From contig CALYLW010000070.1 of assembly GCA_944989445.1 (NCBI GenBank), positions 1,277,307 through 1,341,306 on the forward strand: a stretch of DNA of 64,000 nt, written 5' to 3'. Of the stretch, positions 48,201 to 59,752 are shown piece by piece (position 1 is the first letter of the stretch; the number at the start of each line of letters is the position of its first letter). The notes beneath the pieces are model-generated. The model had not been told where the DNA came from. It made no database searches and was given only the letters and a program-made list of their open reading frames with translations. The translations under genes and the position numbers were made by a program. Source of the DNA: Ampullaceana balthica. Its lineage: Eukaryota > Mollusca > Gastropoda > Lymnaeidae.

Positions 48201-48378
48201 ATTTGTAAAAAAAAATAATATTGAAATGGTTTCTCCGTGAGAGCAGAGCAAGTTCATGTTTTTAGAAGTTTTAGTTTTTAAGAATCGACAACACCTATGT
48301 TTTAAAAAAAAAGTTATTATCCACCCCTCCCTAATGTAAGTAAAAACAAATACTCTGACACTCACCTGTGTGGGGCAT
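30553..48378 (-). CDS. Poxn: Pox-neuro type Pax transcription factor, 5 coding exons
   Basis: Coding exons on minus: 48378-48366, 40609-40389, 36423-36206, 32657-32353 and 31559-30553. Phases 1, 0, 2, 1 agree at every junction and give 587 aa. Residues 5-131 form a complete 127-residue paired domain: PAI part with [36 protein letters not shown] and [19 protein letters not shown] part with [33 protein letters not shown]. The start [21 protein letters not shown] and the extra Gln in KQVATP point to Pox-neuro rather than Pax2/5/8, Pax6 or Pax1/9. There is no homeodomain or octapeptide. Poxn acts in the nucleus in neural and sense-organ specification in insects; the role here is inference. Confidence 0.93.
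30946..31215 (-). repeat. Coding 30-bp minisatellite in Poxn (9 units)
   Basis: Nine in-register decapeptides of the form SSPDxxLPRR, e.g. [10 protein letters not shown] twice in a row. The DNA unit on + reads close to CGTGGCAGCCGCTTGTCAGG with ten further bases. Each unit carries an SP site followed by an Arg pair. Confidence 0.95.
31560..32352 (-). other. Poxn intron 4
   Basis: A 793-nt AT-rich intron with no recognised element. Confidence 0.8.
32353..32657 (-). CDS. Poxn: Poxn exon 4 (linker after paired domain)
   Basis: Acceptor ttctctttcag, donor catcag|gtgaga. It encodes [35 protein letters not shown] and a basic [10 protein letters not shown] stretch. No homeodomain helix is present. 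Confidence 0.85.
33099..34841. mobile_element. GGGGCCGTCC-family element, 1.7-kb copy 4
   Basis: Starts GGGGCCGTCCATAACTGACG and ends GACGTCATTATGGACGGCCCC less one base at each mismatch. TAT is duplicated on both sides. C-rich blocks with CGTCACACA words lie at both ends. No transposase frame visible. Part of the interior is shared with 37411-37735. Confidence 0.85.
35085..35350. repeat. Degenerate ~27-bp tandem repeat
   Basis: About nine loose copies around GTAGTGCTATATAGTTAACC, strongly diverged from each other. Confidence 0.8.
35527..35591. repeat. TTG / TTTTTG low-complexity run
   Basis: Alternating TTG and TTTTTG units over 65 bp. Confidence 0.9.
36206..36423 (-). CDS. Poxn: Poxn exon 3 (RED half of paired domain)
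   Basis: Acceptor ttgtatttcag, donor gcgag|gtgaga. It begins [15 protein letters not shown] and ends the paired domain at SSINRILRN, then continues for about 20 Ser/Asp-rich residues. Confidence 0.95.
37411..37735. mobile_element. GGGGCCGTCC-family element, truncated copy 5
   Basis: Starts GGGGTCGTCAATTAATGACA after TAT. The interior matches 33280-33390 and 34660-34730, so it is an internally deleted relative of copy 4. The right terminus is missing at the junction with R1. Confidence 0.75.
37736..38350. repeat. Dispersed repeat R1, copy 2 (carries the empty hAT site)
   Basis: Aligns to 25800-25971 joined directly to 27103-27560. At the insertion point it reads GATGTGCAAGGGCCAAA, with one copy of the octamer that is duplicated around the hAT at 25980-27094. 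Confidence 0.85.
39160..39246 (+). repeat. SINE tail fragment followed by (TA)n
   Basis: GCTTGTGAACGCTACATCAC and the following bases match the tail of the SINE at 12433-12690. It ends in a TA run at 39215-39246, a plausible 3' tail of the element. Confidence 0.8.
40389..40609 (-). CDS. Poxn: Poxn exon 2 (PAI half of paired domain)
   Basis: Acceptor caaatttgcag; donor gccaaaa|gtcagg, a weak GT site but the only one that joins to QVATP in frame. It encodes [19 protein letters not shown] through GSIGGSKPK. Confidence 0.95.
42219..42477. mobile_element. GGGGCCGTCC-family MITE, copy 6
   Basis: Starts GGGGCTGTCCATAAAGTACG and ends GTACTTTATGGACGGCCCC, with TTA duplicated at 42216-42218 and 42478-42480. 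Closest to copies 1 and 3. Confidence 0.9.
43998..44150 (+). mobile_element. Small GGGAACATTG-ended MITE, partial copy
   Basis: Starts TGCAATGTTCCC and shares CACCGACGCCGCGCAGCAG and ACCGCGCAGCAAATTT with the copies at 14386 and 21226. The right inverted end was not found. Confidence 0.6.
44740..44990. repeat. Degenerate ~15-bp repeat
   Basis: Irregular repeats of CACAAACTGACCTCA-like words across 250 bp. Confidence 0.75.
45162..45461. mobile_element. hAT-like MITE, 300 bp
   Basis: Ends CATGGGCGTAGGGAAGG and CCTAGCGACGCCCATG, with a perfect 8-bp duplication ACTCCCAA (45154-45161, 45462-45469). G-rich and C-rich blocks flank the interior. No coding frame. Confidence 0.9.
47530..47946. repeat. 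60-bp minisatellite, ~7 units
   Basis: Units of exactly 60 bp such as CCAAACCAGACAGAATATTT then GCGAGAGCTGGTGCCCATAG. The last junction has a 16-bp deletion. Because 60 is a multiple of 3, long frames appear on both strands; these are not taken as genes. Confidence 0.97.
48366..48378 (-). CDS. Poxn: Poxn exon 1: 13-nt initiator exon
   Basis: Minus strand ATGCCCCACACAG|GTGAG encodes M-P-H-T plus the first base of the next Gly codon. Joined to 40609 it gives [14 protein letters not shown], the same N-terminus layout as insect Pox-neuro. The phase (1) matches the next exon. Confidence 0.85.
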
Positions 48379-51300
48379 TTGAATCTGATCAGATATCACA
48401 ATGGTCTTGAATGTTCTGCGGAAGTTAAAAAATACATAAATGATTGATTTTAAAATTAAATATTAATTTGCTTCAAAAATTAATTATAAATTTTGATTTG
48501 ATGCCCCAAATTTAAACAATTAATGAAAGTAAATGTAATTAAACCGCTTCTCAGCTTTTATTACAACACTAGCAAAATATCCGCGCTCTGCTACTTTGCA
48601 GCGGAAAATTAGGATTTCAGTTAGCGCGGAGAACCCGCATAACATCAATTCAAAACACCAATTTATTTCTATCTGGATCATGATGGACATACTTGTTTGT
48701 CAATATTTGTCAAGGTCGTGTAAAACCAAAAGGGGAATAAACTTACATTAAGGGCCCCCGTGGAAAATGAGTGCAGGATGTGCATAGCTGATATGACCTG
48801 AAGATTTCAATTTAGGTGATTATGGATATACGTGTCTATATGTATTTGAATTGTTTATATATTATATTGCTTTAGCCTGAATTACTAAAGAATTCAATGA
48901 TTATTAATAATTGATTAAATGTAAGAATTTGCACTTTTCAAAGTTCTTTTTATTTGTAAAGATATTAAACCTGTGTATTTAATTATCTATTAGTTTCGCG
49001 ATTCAAGTTTTTTTATTTAAAATTGGCGAAGCACTCATTTGAGAAATATTAACTTAAAATCTTTTAAAACATTTCTTTAAATCCGGAGTTTAAACAACTC
49101 GTAAAGGACGAAACAATTTCCAGCAGCTTGAAATTCTTACATTTATATACATCATTTTCACTCGCAACTCTGATCGTATTCCATTTATGTAATACATACA
49201 TAGAAATAAATACATGTATACACGAATGTATAAATAAATAAATCTCTCTATCACCCCTTTCTACCATATAACGCTTTTTTAAAAAAAATAAACCTCAATA
49301 TTTTTACTTAAATTTCTAGAATTTCAATAATTTCATAGAGACGATGTCTTATGCGCTCTTCTAATTAAAAAAAAATGTTATAAATTTTTTTAAAAATTCC
49401 CTACTCTGAATTTATAACTATATACTGGGATGCTCTACATCAAACTTTTATCACGGTGGGGCGATTCGCTGACAAAATGACGAGCGCGGGCCGCATAACC
49501 ATTCCAGACGAAAAACTGATAGTTTAAGTTTAGCTATCAGTGTTAATCGTGGGTCACCGAAGAGCACTAAAACAAAAGACGATGGCCCACATTCTCATTC
49601 TGAAGTGGTGGTTTCAAATGATAATTTCATCATACTTCACACCAGTTATCGCCATTACCCAAGGTGCTGACGGAGATGACACTTTATTATTATAGCTTCG
49701 AGGTCCAGTGCATCCACCGGCCAGTCATGTCCAGGTCCGGAGCGTCCCCTGTCCGGTTACGCCCTTGTTAATTTGCTCCGGACTTCATTGAAACTCCACG
49801 ACTCCACTCTCGGAGAAAATTAACAGCTCGGCATCTTTTTTAAACAAAAATTTTAACGGCTGGTCTCACACTGACCAGCAAGAATGGTCCGGTGGAGACA
49901 ACCCCACCCAGGTGGTCCGCTGGTCATCAAACCAGCCTTGACGACCACTACGTTTTTAGCGGCTGTTAATGACGGTCACGGCCGAGGTTTCACCAATGGA
50001 CATCTGTCAGCGACCCCGTGGAAAGCTTACATGTTAAAACGAACAACCTGGTCATCCGTCGGGCTAATCCCGCTAATGATAGTCGATTGACATAAGGTGT
50101 GAGTTAAGGTGTACGCTAGGTTTACCTGACGTTGTGTTATGGGATGGGGAGAACGAAGAAATTGGGAGAAACCAGAGTTGCGTTTGCCTCAGTATGAATG
50201 ATTTGTCTACAGCAGGGAGGCCCCCATTTATAAGAACATCACTGAACTTTACAGGACGGGGTACTAACGAAGTGGAGTTGGTGCTTTCTGTTAATTTCAC
50301 AACTATTTTTCAATAGGATAATTTTTTTAAGAATAAAATTTCAAATAGGTTGTGTAGGTGTGTTGATTATTTTATTTTATTTTATCGTTTTTTTCCCCTC
50401 AAAATTTAAAAAATGCGCAGACAAAAATGAACTAAACGCAAAACTATTAGGACTCTGTTCATGAAAGATAATAAAAATACATAATTCCTTAGGCAACAAG
50501 CAGTTACTCAGAATAAAGCTGTTGTAATATACTTAATTTAATTTACAGATGTCTGGTCTAAATAATGAAATGCTTTAAAATACCTATGGTTCGTTTGGTG
50601 CGTAACATTCGCTTTCGTTTTACGAAAGCGTAAAAGTTTGTGCGCTAAATCAGCGGTGTAGACGTGTCTTTAAAAATGTTAATGCATAGATCAGTGGCGG
50701 AAAATATTTTTGCGAAGGCGGACCAAGATGTGAGTGAAGGGGGGTAGCACTGATTGGAAGTTTTTATAAATATAATATGTATACTTGAATTCATCTTTCG
50801 TCAATTAGGTTGGAAGTTCGAAACTTGCCGTCTCTGTGGTTTGTGAAGTTAAACTTATAGGCATAATTGTTTTCTGTGTGATCCCTATATTCAAATGTAT
50901 AATGTTGCAACAAATATAAGGGGCATTATATTAATACTGCTACATAAATTTCAAGTTGTATCAAGGGCGATGCTAAACATGAATGCATGTTCCACACAGC
51001 AAAGTAAAGGCACAGTAGCACACGCTGTTTTAATTTAATTGTGCTTTCCTTTCTTATGATAGAAAATGAAGTCCAATATTGAAGAAACGGACCAGAAATT
51101 CTAATCAGTTATGTCAGTTATGACAAGGTTTTTAAGATATTATCTTAAAATTTTACAGAAAAACTCCAAATATTAGAAAACTGGAGTCTCGTCAATAAAG
51201 GATCATTGGCCTGCGTCTTTTGTACGCATAATTCTTTGTGTACTATACATCTGTAATAACCGAGCATATGTGTACGATCTAAGTAGAATCCATTTACTTG

Positions 51301-52618
51301 ATCAACGCATACATCTTGATGGTCTTTATAATATGGCCTCACTGTCATCAACCATCCTCAACCATCTCTCCTAATGGTAGCCGTGTTGTTGAGGTCAATG
51401 TTAAACCGAAACATTCTCTTGGAAATTCTTATAGAAACGATGCACTCTCATCGGGGTACAACCCCAAAAAAACCTTTATATAGCTGAGCGTTAATGAAAT
51501 CGACGCATCTTACAGATGTATCAAAAGGGTTTGAAACACTGTCGAAAACAGATCAGCGCATTGATTGTCTGTTAAAGAAATAATATACATTAAACGTTCC
51601 TTTTCTATTCCAAAAAAATTATTTAATTAATTTTTAAAATCACCAAAATCACCACCTATTTCTGTCGAAATTTACCAGTAATTTCGACAGTCATAATAAC
51701 TGGTAATACCGGTTTTTGGAATAACAAACCCTAGGCAAAATAGCTTTCTATGCTTCGAAAATACACGCTAAAAATTGAATATTGCACGTCCCGCATCGGC
51801 ATTGGGACAAATAATGCTTCAGTATATTTAAATATATATGACAATTGCTCACTCGAACAATTTTTTGGGGGAACTCCAAGTCTTGGGCCAAGAAGATGGG
51901 GGGCCCTAAGCTGTAGTTTTTTTTAGCTTATAGGTAAATCCAGCACTTAATGTGTGGGTTGAAATTATTATTTTTATTTTTTGAAGTAATAGACTGACCA
52001 GTCACCCTTACCTCCCTCTTATTTACCCCCCCCCCACCACCGAGCACCCCCCCCCCTTTAAAGCAGCCACCGGCACCTCATGTAATATGTGACCCATGAA
52101 GATGAGCATCTCACGGGGTAAATAACATCAAAAATTGGTGAAGATTTTGTCTGTGACAACTTTTATGGGCCTCGGTGTGGTCAAGGAGGGATTGGGAGGG
52201 TGAAGGCTCAAGAAGGTGATACAGAATTAAAAGATGGTCGCAGCCGAGCAGCCGGTCATCAAAACGCGCATAAAACTCCACCGGCGGTGGCTATCGTCGC
52301 CCTAATCAGATCTGACCGTTAAACCTTGACCACGATTATCTGGCTTGTCTGTAATTAGAGGAGTTCTTGACGGGGTAGAAGCCGGTAGCAAGATTATTTT
52401 TTTTTAAACGGAGGATGGGGGCTGGGCGGTAAATGTCTTGAAGTACAGGATGGTATTAGGCTACATATTTTAAATGAAATCTTGAACATGGAAAAGAAAA
52501 GATGTAACCAAAAAAAAAGAAAGAAGGATTTTATACTTAAAATGTTTATATTTCCACTGTTAAATGATTATATCCAACGTCATTTAAGAAATAAAGTTTT
52601 TAAAAATGACGTTCACTT
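48379..52618. other. Upstream region of Poxn, no gene seen
   Basis: Mostly unique AT-rich sequence. Patches at about 49440-49560, 49680-50100 and 52230-52370 are less AT-rich and non-repetitive. A small inverted-repeat element lies at 51606-51723. Poxn promoter and 5' UTR should lie just beyond 48378 but cannot be delimited. Confidence 0.5.
51606..51723. repeat. Small inverted-repeat element (118 bp)
   Basis: Outer arms TATTCCAAAAA and TTTTTGGAATA; an inner hairpin CTGTCGAAATT (51662-51672) with AATTTCGACAG (51680-51690). Possibly a tiny MITE; no target duplication was established. Confidence 0.6.
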
Positions 52619-53202
<584 letters not shown>

Positions 53203-53504
53203 ACGTGTGTCTATGATAGCTGAGGGTGAAGGGATGTAATAGATGCACATGCTACCTCACATCCACGCACACTCAACCGCACATACACATACACACACAC
53301 TACCACAAAAAACACACACTGACACACACACACACATTGCACTCCTCATTGTGGGATGATTTTTTTATTCCATTGTTAATTATTTCTATCCTGTTTTATT
53401 TGGTTTTGTTTGTTACTTTATTTAAGTTAAACATGAGATACAATATGGATAAGACACAGGCATTCGAGCTTTTGTTCATATTTCTATTCATCATGACATA
53501 CACC

Positions 53505-54631
53505 CAGGGTTGTTAACAATACTAAAAAAAAATTATTGGCAATACCAATACCAATACTGCCTGTAAAATCTATTGGCGATACCAATACCAATACAATTTT
53601 AAAACCAGTATTGCAATACCAATACCAATATTTATTTATTATTGCCTTACCAATACCAATATTTGGGTCATTCGACGAATAAATCGCAAATACGTAATTC
53701 ATCGCTCTATATCACTTACATCGATAAACGACAACAACATTTTTAGCTAATTTAGACAATGCATTTTTGTCACAGATATTTGGCCACATAATTGAGAAAA
53801 AGTAATAAATAATAATTTCATGAATATTAATTTGGGCGAAGTTAATTTTCATGAATATTAACATCGGCAGATAAAGCAGTTTTACCGTTATTAATAATTA
53901 AATTTTAGTTTAAAATTTAAATTCATGAGTTATATCTAAAATCTGTCTACATTGGCATTGGATGAAACAAAACATTAACTTGACTCACTTTCAAGCAAGA
54001 AACTCTGTAAAAGGAAATCGGAAAGAAAATATTGACCAAAGAAAAAAAATGGCATCAAGATCTTGAAAGTATTACCTATCAGTCCATAATATGCGCAATC
54101 ATTGAAAAGTTATGAACGAAAAATAACGATGCATTCACGCTACTAAAAATAATTCTAATTACAACAAATTTAATATTATATAAATACAAAAAATTAATTT
54201 TTCTTTGTTTGGCCTTATTTTTGTTTGTAGGCCCTAGGCACGGTGCCTACAGCTCCTAAGCCTTAATCGAGCCTTGGTAAGTCACTGGTCAATGCTCATT
54301 GCCAAAGATATCATATATGATTTGATTTCTATTATCATTCATTTCATTGATCAGTCTCATTCAAAAATTGTTTGGCAATGTCACTCGCAAGATGGCGACA
54401 CCAAAGAAAAATTTATTATATTCAGCTTTATTCACAACCAATGTTGTAGAGAATTTATTGAATATTGCTTTTAGTATTGGTTAAAAATCAATACCAATAT
54501 CAAAAATAATTATTGGCAATACCAATACCAATATCAAATTTCAAGAAGTATTGCAATATCGTCCCATACTTAAAAAAGTATTACTGCAATACTACCAATA
54601 CCAATACAATATTGCAATAGTAACAACCCTT
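53505..54631. mobile_element. hAT-type element, non-autonomous, 1.13 kb
   Basis: Ends CAGGGTTGTTA and TAACAACCCTT (10 of 11 match inverted), with a perfect 8-bp duplication CATACACC at 53497-53504 and 54632-54639. Both subterminal regions carry many copies of CAATACCAATACCAATA. A GGCCCTAGGCACGGTGCC palindrome sits near 54231. No transposase frame. Confidence 0.92.
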
Positions 54632-54639
54632 CATACACC

Positions 54640-56188
54640 ATAGTCTATAAATTGATTTTTTCAAAATCATTCTTGATGTTTCACAGTGACGATGTGAGTT
54701 TAAAATATAGGTAAAAATAAATATTCAAAAATGCCTTTTTCTGGCGTAAAAAAAATTCCGAGTTCTCTTACTGTTATACAAACCGAACTCATCAAAATTA
54801 ATTAATGAGGATGTGCGTGACTTCAACAGTGAAATTTATTGGTCATCATGTCGACAATTATTACAATTTTTAAAAAAATATATTATACAGGAAATAGAAT
54901 TGCGGATGTCGTAAAATCCCCCTCCCCCCCTTTTTTTTCACTTTAATTTTTTTTCTATTTCTCCATGTCTACAATCTGGCAGCAGGAACTGTCACGTGAG
55001 TTTTGGATGACCCTTGGTCAAGCCCCCTGACCGTTAAACTGTGTAAAAACGGCAATAAAACGCGCCCCGGGTGCGGCTGGACCTCTCTATCAGGCGCGGC
55101 ATCAATGTTCCACTGATGATGGGAGCACAGGGCCCCGCTTTAACTGTCGCTCGTTGTCTTTGATATTTGAAACCCGAGACTCATCAACTGAGCTAACGGC
55201 AGGGGGAAGGAAAGAGAAGGGTTTATTGGGGGTGGGGTTTGGTGGGGGGTGGGATCAGCCGCCATCTTCACGTCCAGGAAGTGACCGCTTTGATACAGTT
55301 TCGTTTTTACCGTGTAGCTGTAGAGCCCCAACTCCCCAACTAATCTTCCAGCACTCCTACACATGGGATGATCTTAGCTAAATTGTAAAACTTTTTAAAG
55401 CCCAAATGTTTTCTTTGATGGATTCATTTTTACACTGACCCTTCCCCCCACAATCTCCCCACACCTGATTAATTGCTTAAATATTTGTAATAGTAAATTT
55501 AATAATGAAGGTTCACCGACAAAACGGCTCCGACATAACGGCCCCGACAAAATGGCCCAGGACTAATAGTAAAATGTTCAGTCAAATTTTATATTCGTAT
55601 TTTTACTCACCGATTCAGTGTCAGGTTTAGCTCACAAGAAACAATAATAATGACATCACAATAATGAATTTATTAGCCTTTTCGCCAAATGGTAACAAGT
55701 CACTTTTTTTTACAAGAAATAATATAATAACATCACAAGAAATAATTTTACAATTTGACTACTTTTTTTAAAGGGGAAAAAGTTGACAAACGCTTAAAAT
55801 GCAAAACAAAAAAGTGTTAATTTTTTGTTAAAAATGTAAACAATTTGTCTGTGGCCTTTTTGACCGGACCGAGGCCGTTTTGTCCGGGGCTGTTTTGACT
55901 GGTCACCCAAATTAACGTCATGTATTGGGGAATAAATCTTTTAACACCATTTTAAACGAAAAATGGGTACATTCAATTTTTTTTTAAATTGAAAGAAAAA
56001 TCGAATTAAAATTATAGATTACGCTACTTTGTTACTGCAGAATCGAACCCTGTTAGTGTTAACTCGGCTGTTAGAGGCCCATAGTTGTGAGAACTAGTCG
56101 AATTCTCTAGATGATTACCCACTGAATTGGCCCACCAGCTGGTAAAACTCTCTAACTTATCACAAGAGGCTAATCTAGGTGGGCCCAG
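54640..56188. other. Intergenic with one inverted-repeat element
   Basis: Contains the 400-bp element at 55509-55908. The stretch 54960-55180 is less AT-rich and non-repetitive. No gene recognised. Confidence 0.5.
55509..55908. mobile_element. Inverted-repeat MITE (ACAAAACGGC family)
   Basis: Left end GGTTCACCGACAAAACGGC; right end inverted GGGTGACCAGTCAAAACAGC. Both are followed by repeated GGCCCCGACAAAA-type words. Target duplication not resolved; superfamily unknown. Confidence 0.75.
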
Positions 56189-56525
56189 TGGTGTTCATAA
56201 AGCCAATGTCACTACGCTTGTCCTCTCTGCAAGTGACAATCAGTTCTCTACTTCTAGCGCTGTTTATAAAGCCAATGTCACTACTCTTGTCGCCTCTGCA
56301 AGTGACAATCGGTTCTCTACTTCTGGCGCTGTTTATAAAGCCAATGTCACTACTCTTGTCGCCTCTGCAAGTGACAATCGGTTCTCTACTTCTGGCGCTG
56401 TTTATAAAGCCAATGTCACTGCTCTTGTCCTCTCTGCAAGTGACAATCGGTTCTGGTGTTGTTCATAAAGCCGATGTCACTACTCTTGTCCCCTCTGCAT
56501 GTGACAATCGGTTCTCTACTTCTGT
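56189..56525. repeat. 69-bp tandem repeat, ~5 units
   Basis: Units built on TATAAAGCCAATGTCACTAC, CTTGTCGCCTCTGCAAGTG and ACAATCGGTTCTCTACTTCT. Length is a multiple of 3, which opens spurious frames. One unit has a short internal deletion near 56452. Confidence 0.95.
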
Positions 56526-57299
56526 GGTTGGGGGACAGAGCGAAACTTGGTGCAACTTGTCATTTGGCTGATGGCCTAAAATTATTAATGTCAAAATAAG
56601 TAGATATCTGTATCTATCATTCGATGACGCTTATTTTATAATTTTAAAAAATAAGAACAATAGTACTATAGCAAAACAATTAACAAGAAAATAAACCCAC
56701 TACTTCACTGCGTATTAGATTTGTTTGTTTTGTGTGTTTTATTCATTTTATGTTTTATTTTTTGGCTTGGGAGGGGGGAAAAAGATATTTGAAGTTGTTT
56801 TTTTTTAATGGATACGGTCTATGAGCTACACACAATAACAAGTTTTCGAAGTATGACAGTTCCATAACTGTTAAAAAAGAGGTTACGGTTTTTGAGTACA
56901 TCATTGAGATCAAATATTATTCTCGTTCTCGCCACTATTCTCGGACTACTGAACTGACAAGTGCGCGCGGGGAGAAATGTATTCTTTTCGCTACAACCTT
57001 GTTTAGAGGCTATATAAACAAAACTAAAAAAAATTGATGTGTCGCCTAAATGGCGCTCGGTTTGGTAATTGACGCAAGTGAAACACGTTGCCGATATGTT
57101 CTCGGACTGATGATGTTGTGAATACTGCGCTCCGATGCTTCTAGAGAAATGCTCAAGAGAGCAGGCGTCTTTTGTCGTTTTCAGGGCGTAAGGGACGGTC
57201 GTTTGGTTTCGTGTGAATAGCACAGCGCCAGGCGTTTGAAATGGCCGTCTACCCTACAACAACATGAACATCGCAGTAGCAGAGAAGGAGGGAGAGGGG

Positions 57300-57371
<72 letters not shown>
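57300..57371. repeat. (GA)n microsatellite
   Basis: About 72 bp of uninterrupted GA. Confidence 0.98.
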
Positions 57372-57374
<3 letters not shown>

Positions 57375-59752
57375 GCTCGTCCCATCAAAACATATTGGAT
57401 AAATAGATCCGGCACTAGGAGAGATGGCACAATGTGCGACATACGTCATAAATGAAGTGATGGTGGTGAAGTGTGGAGCATTGTGGTGAAGTGGAGCACA
57501 AATGGGGAGGAGATAATGAAAGGATGAAAAGGTTGGACTTGTGGGAGGGGTTGGGGCTTTTTGTTCGAGGTAAAGACACCGAAAAACATCCCCGACGTGG
57601 CTGGGGTGACATAAAATTGTAAGTGAAAAAATGTAATTGAGGCGACGCCATCTTAATGTAATTGTGTGTTCTCAGCGATGGAGCGCGTTTAGGTGAATAT
57701 GCTTATTTTCTTTCTTTTTTTTTCTTGTTTTTTCTTCTCTCTCTCTTTTTTTTTCTTTTTTTCTTTTTCCATACAGGAGGCTTCAGTGACAATCCAGGAC
57801 AACCATTCACCGGACTGGAGAGAACATGACTTAATTAACCCCCTTGCAACTATCACCTACTTGTTACTAAAATTTGCATAATTTTCAGAGTTAATTCTCT
57901 ATTTTTTAATACGCCATGAAATCGTTGTTAGCTGTGGGGGCATTTAAAACTCTGGGTAATTTTACATAAATGATGCACCCATATTTTCTGCCATCGCTTA
58001 CTTAGCATGAGTTCTGTATGAAAGTACCAAAGCCTATTATAATTGCTTTGTAATTTGTAATTTAAAAATAATAATTTTAGGCCTTGAGGTTACTCCGTCT
58101 CGGTGCTTTTTTTTTCCTTCTAGTTCTAAATATAATTTCAGATAATCACCTTTCTGTGTATAGAAATGCCACATCTCAAGAAGGAAACAAAAGTAAAGGG
58201 CTTACAGGCTACAAGACGACATCACAATCGTCCGGCCCATACCGAGACTAGGTCCCGATAAAAGCTAGACACCACAAACACCCACCGCTTTTATAAGGGA
58301 GGGGGGGGAAGGACCGGGGATTTTTTTAAAAACTAAAATTATTCTTTCCATTTTTGTCCAAATGAACAACTTTCAGCAAAGTTGGAGTCCAGCAGATGAA
58401 AGGTTAAACCACCTACCGGAACATATCAAAGGTAACCGGGGCGCGTTACGCAGATTAAGTTCGCTATGAAGACCCAGGGTGCCGTTTGAGGCCGGGTATT
58501 CATCACTGCCTGATAGGATTGACTAGGCCAGTAAAATATGGGCATCTTAAGGTGTTTTTGTAGGGCTTTTTGTGAGCATTGACATCTAAATAGATGTTCA
58601 AGGGCTTGTCATTTTCAATTAAAACCGATTTTTTTTGGGCAATTGTACTTTTATGGGTACTTCAAGACATTGTGAGAAAATGAGATCAGGATATATAGAA
58701 GAAGGAGATAGCGCAAAATGTGTATAAATAGAGGGGACAAAACATTTAGAGAGAAGACTTTGGAGTTCATAGGTACAGGAAAAGGTGGAGAAATGATTTT
58801 CAAGTGATATCAGAAATCGATAGTTCGATACATTAATGATATGCAGATGCGGCGAAATGATTTTTTTTTAAAAATGAGACAAGTTATTGTGAGATGGGTC
58901 AATGTTGTAATACGATTCTAGTGACATGAGTTACTTGTAACAAGACATACAACTGTAGTTGCCAGGTATACCGACGAGAATGTTTTGTTTTTTTTCGTTT
59001 TTTTTAAAAAAGAAATTTTACAGTGGTGACATAGATGGTGAAATTAATTTTGGCTTAGAAACATAATTTAAGAAAAGACGAATTAGCGAGTGTTACCTCA
59101 GTCAGGTGACAACATGCAGGTGGCGACTTTATGTTCGTCATTTGACAGTAATAGTAATGCTTTTGAAAATTATTTATTTTATTTTTTTGAGGTGAATAAA
59201 TGCAGGGGCAATTTTACATTTGTCAGGTGACTACAATACAAGGGGGACTTGAAATTAGTCAGGTGACAAAAAATACGGAAAGGGAGGTGGGTTATATTGG
59301 TCATGGTGCAGTGATGCAGCAGTAAATTTAAATTAGTAATGTGAAAATAATGCAGAGTGATATAACGTTAGTCAGGCAATAACAATTATTAGAGTTGTAA
59401 CACTGGATAAATCTATTCTATTCTACTTAGCTTCTGTTTAGTCCAGGGGCGAAAACATTTTTTGGGGTGTTTTTTATGGGTCATGGAAAGATTATAATAT
59501 AACATATTTGTTAAAATAATGCCTTAGGAGTTGCAAGACGTTATCTGGGGAATATTATTTTTAAAAAAGACGAAATAAAACAATTGCCAGGCCCCGCGAC
59601 GATGATTTTTTCTTAAATCGTGATTGTGTGGGTGCTATCTAACAAACTCAATGAACTTCGATGTTCTAAACTCTTTATCAAAGAAAATATCTCAACCTGC
59701 CAGAAAGAATTAAAAATCAAATACTATTCATGTGATAGGGTATTTGAACGTC
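57372..59752. other. Intergenic, no confident gene
   Basis: A strong pyrimidine tract ending in CATACAG (57706-57776) precedes a 35-codon open stretch (EASVTIQDNHSPDWREHD, to 57881). It could be a lone terminal exon, but nothing joins to it. Otherwise no feature. Confidence 0.45.

Larger units (their letters stand above)
40610..48365 (-). other. Poxn intron 1 (7.8 kb)
   Basis: It contains a GGGGCCGTCC MITE (42219-42477), a GGGAACATTG MITE (43998-44150), degenerate CACAAACTGACCT repeats (44740-44990), a hAT-like MITE (45162-45461) and a 60-bp minisatellite (47530-47946). The stretches 42900-43030 and 46520-46680 are less AT-rich and not repetitive, and could be regulatory. Confidence 0.75.

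Noticed and set aside
56127..56571. 113- and 130-codon frames with a 23-residue repeat
   Set aside because: By-product of the 69-bp tandem repeat; two overlapping frames look equally good.
57777..57881. Terminal exon after a strong pyrimidine tract
   Set aside because: Only 35 codons, no partner exon and no recognised domain; kept as a note only.
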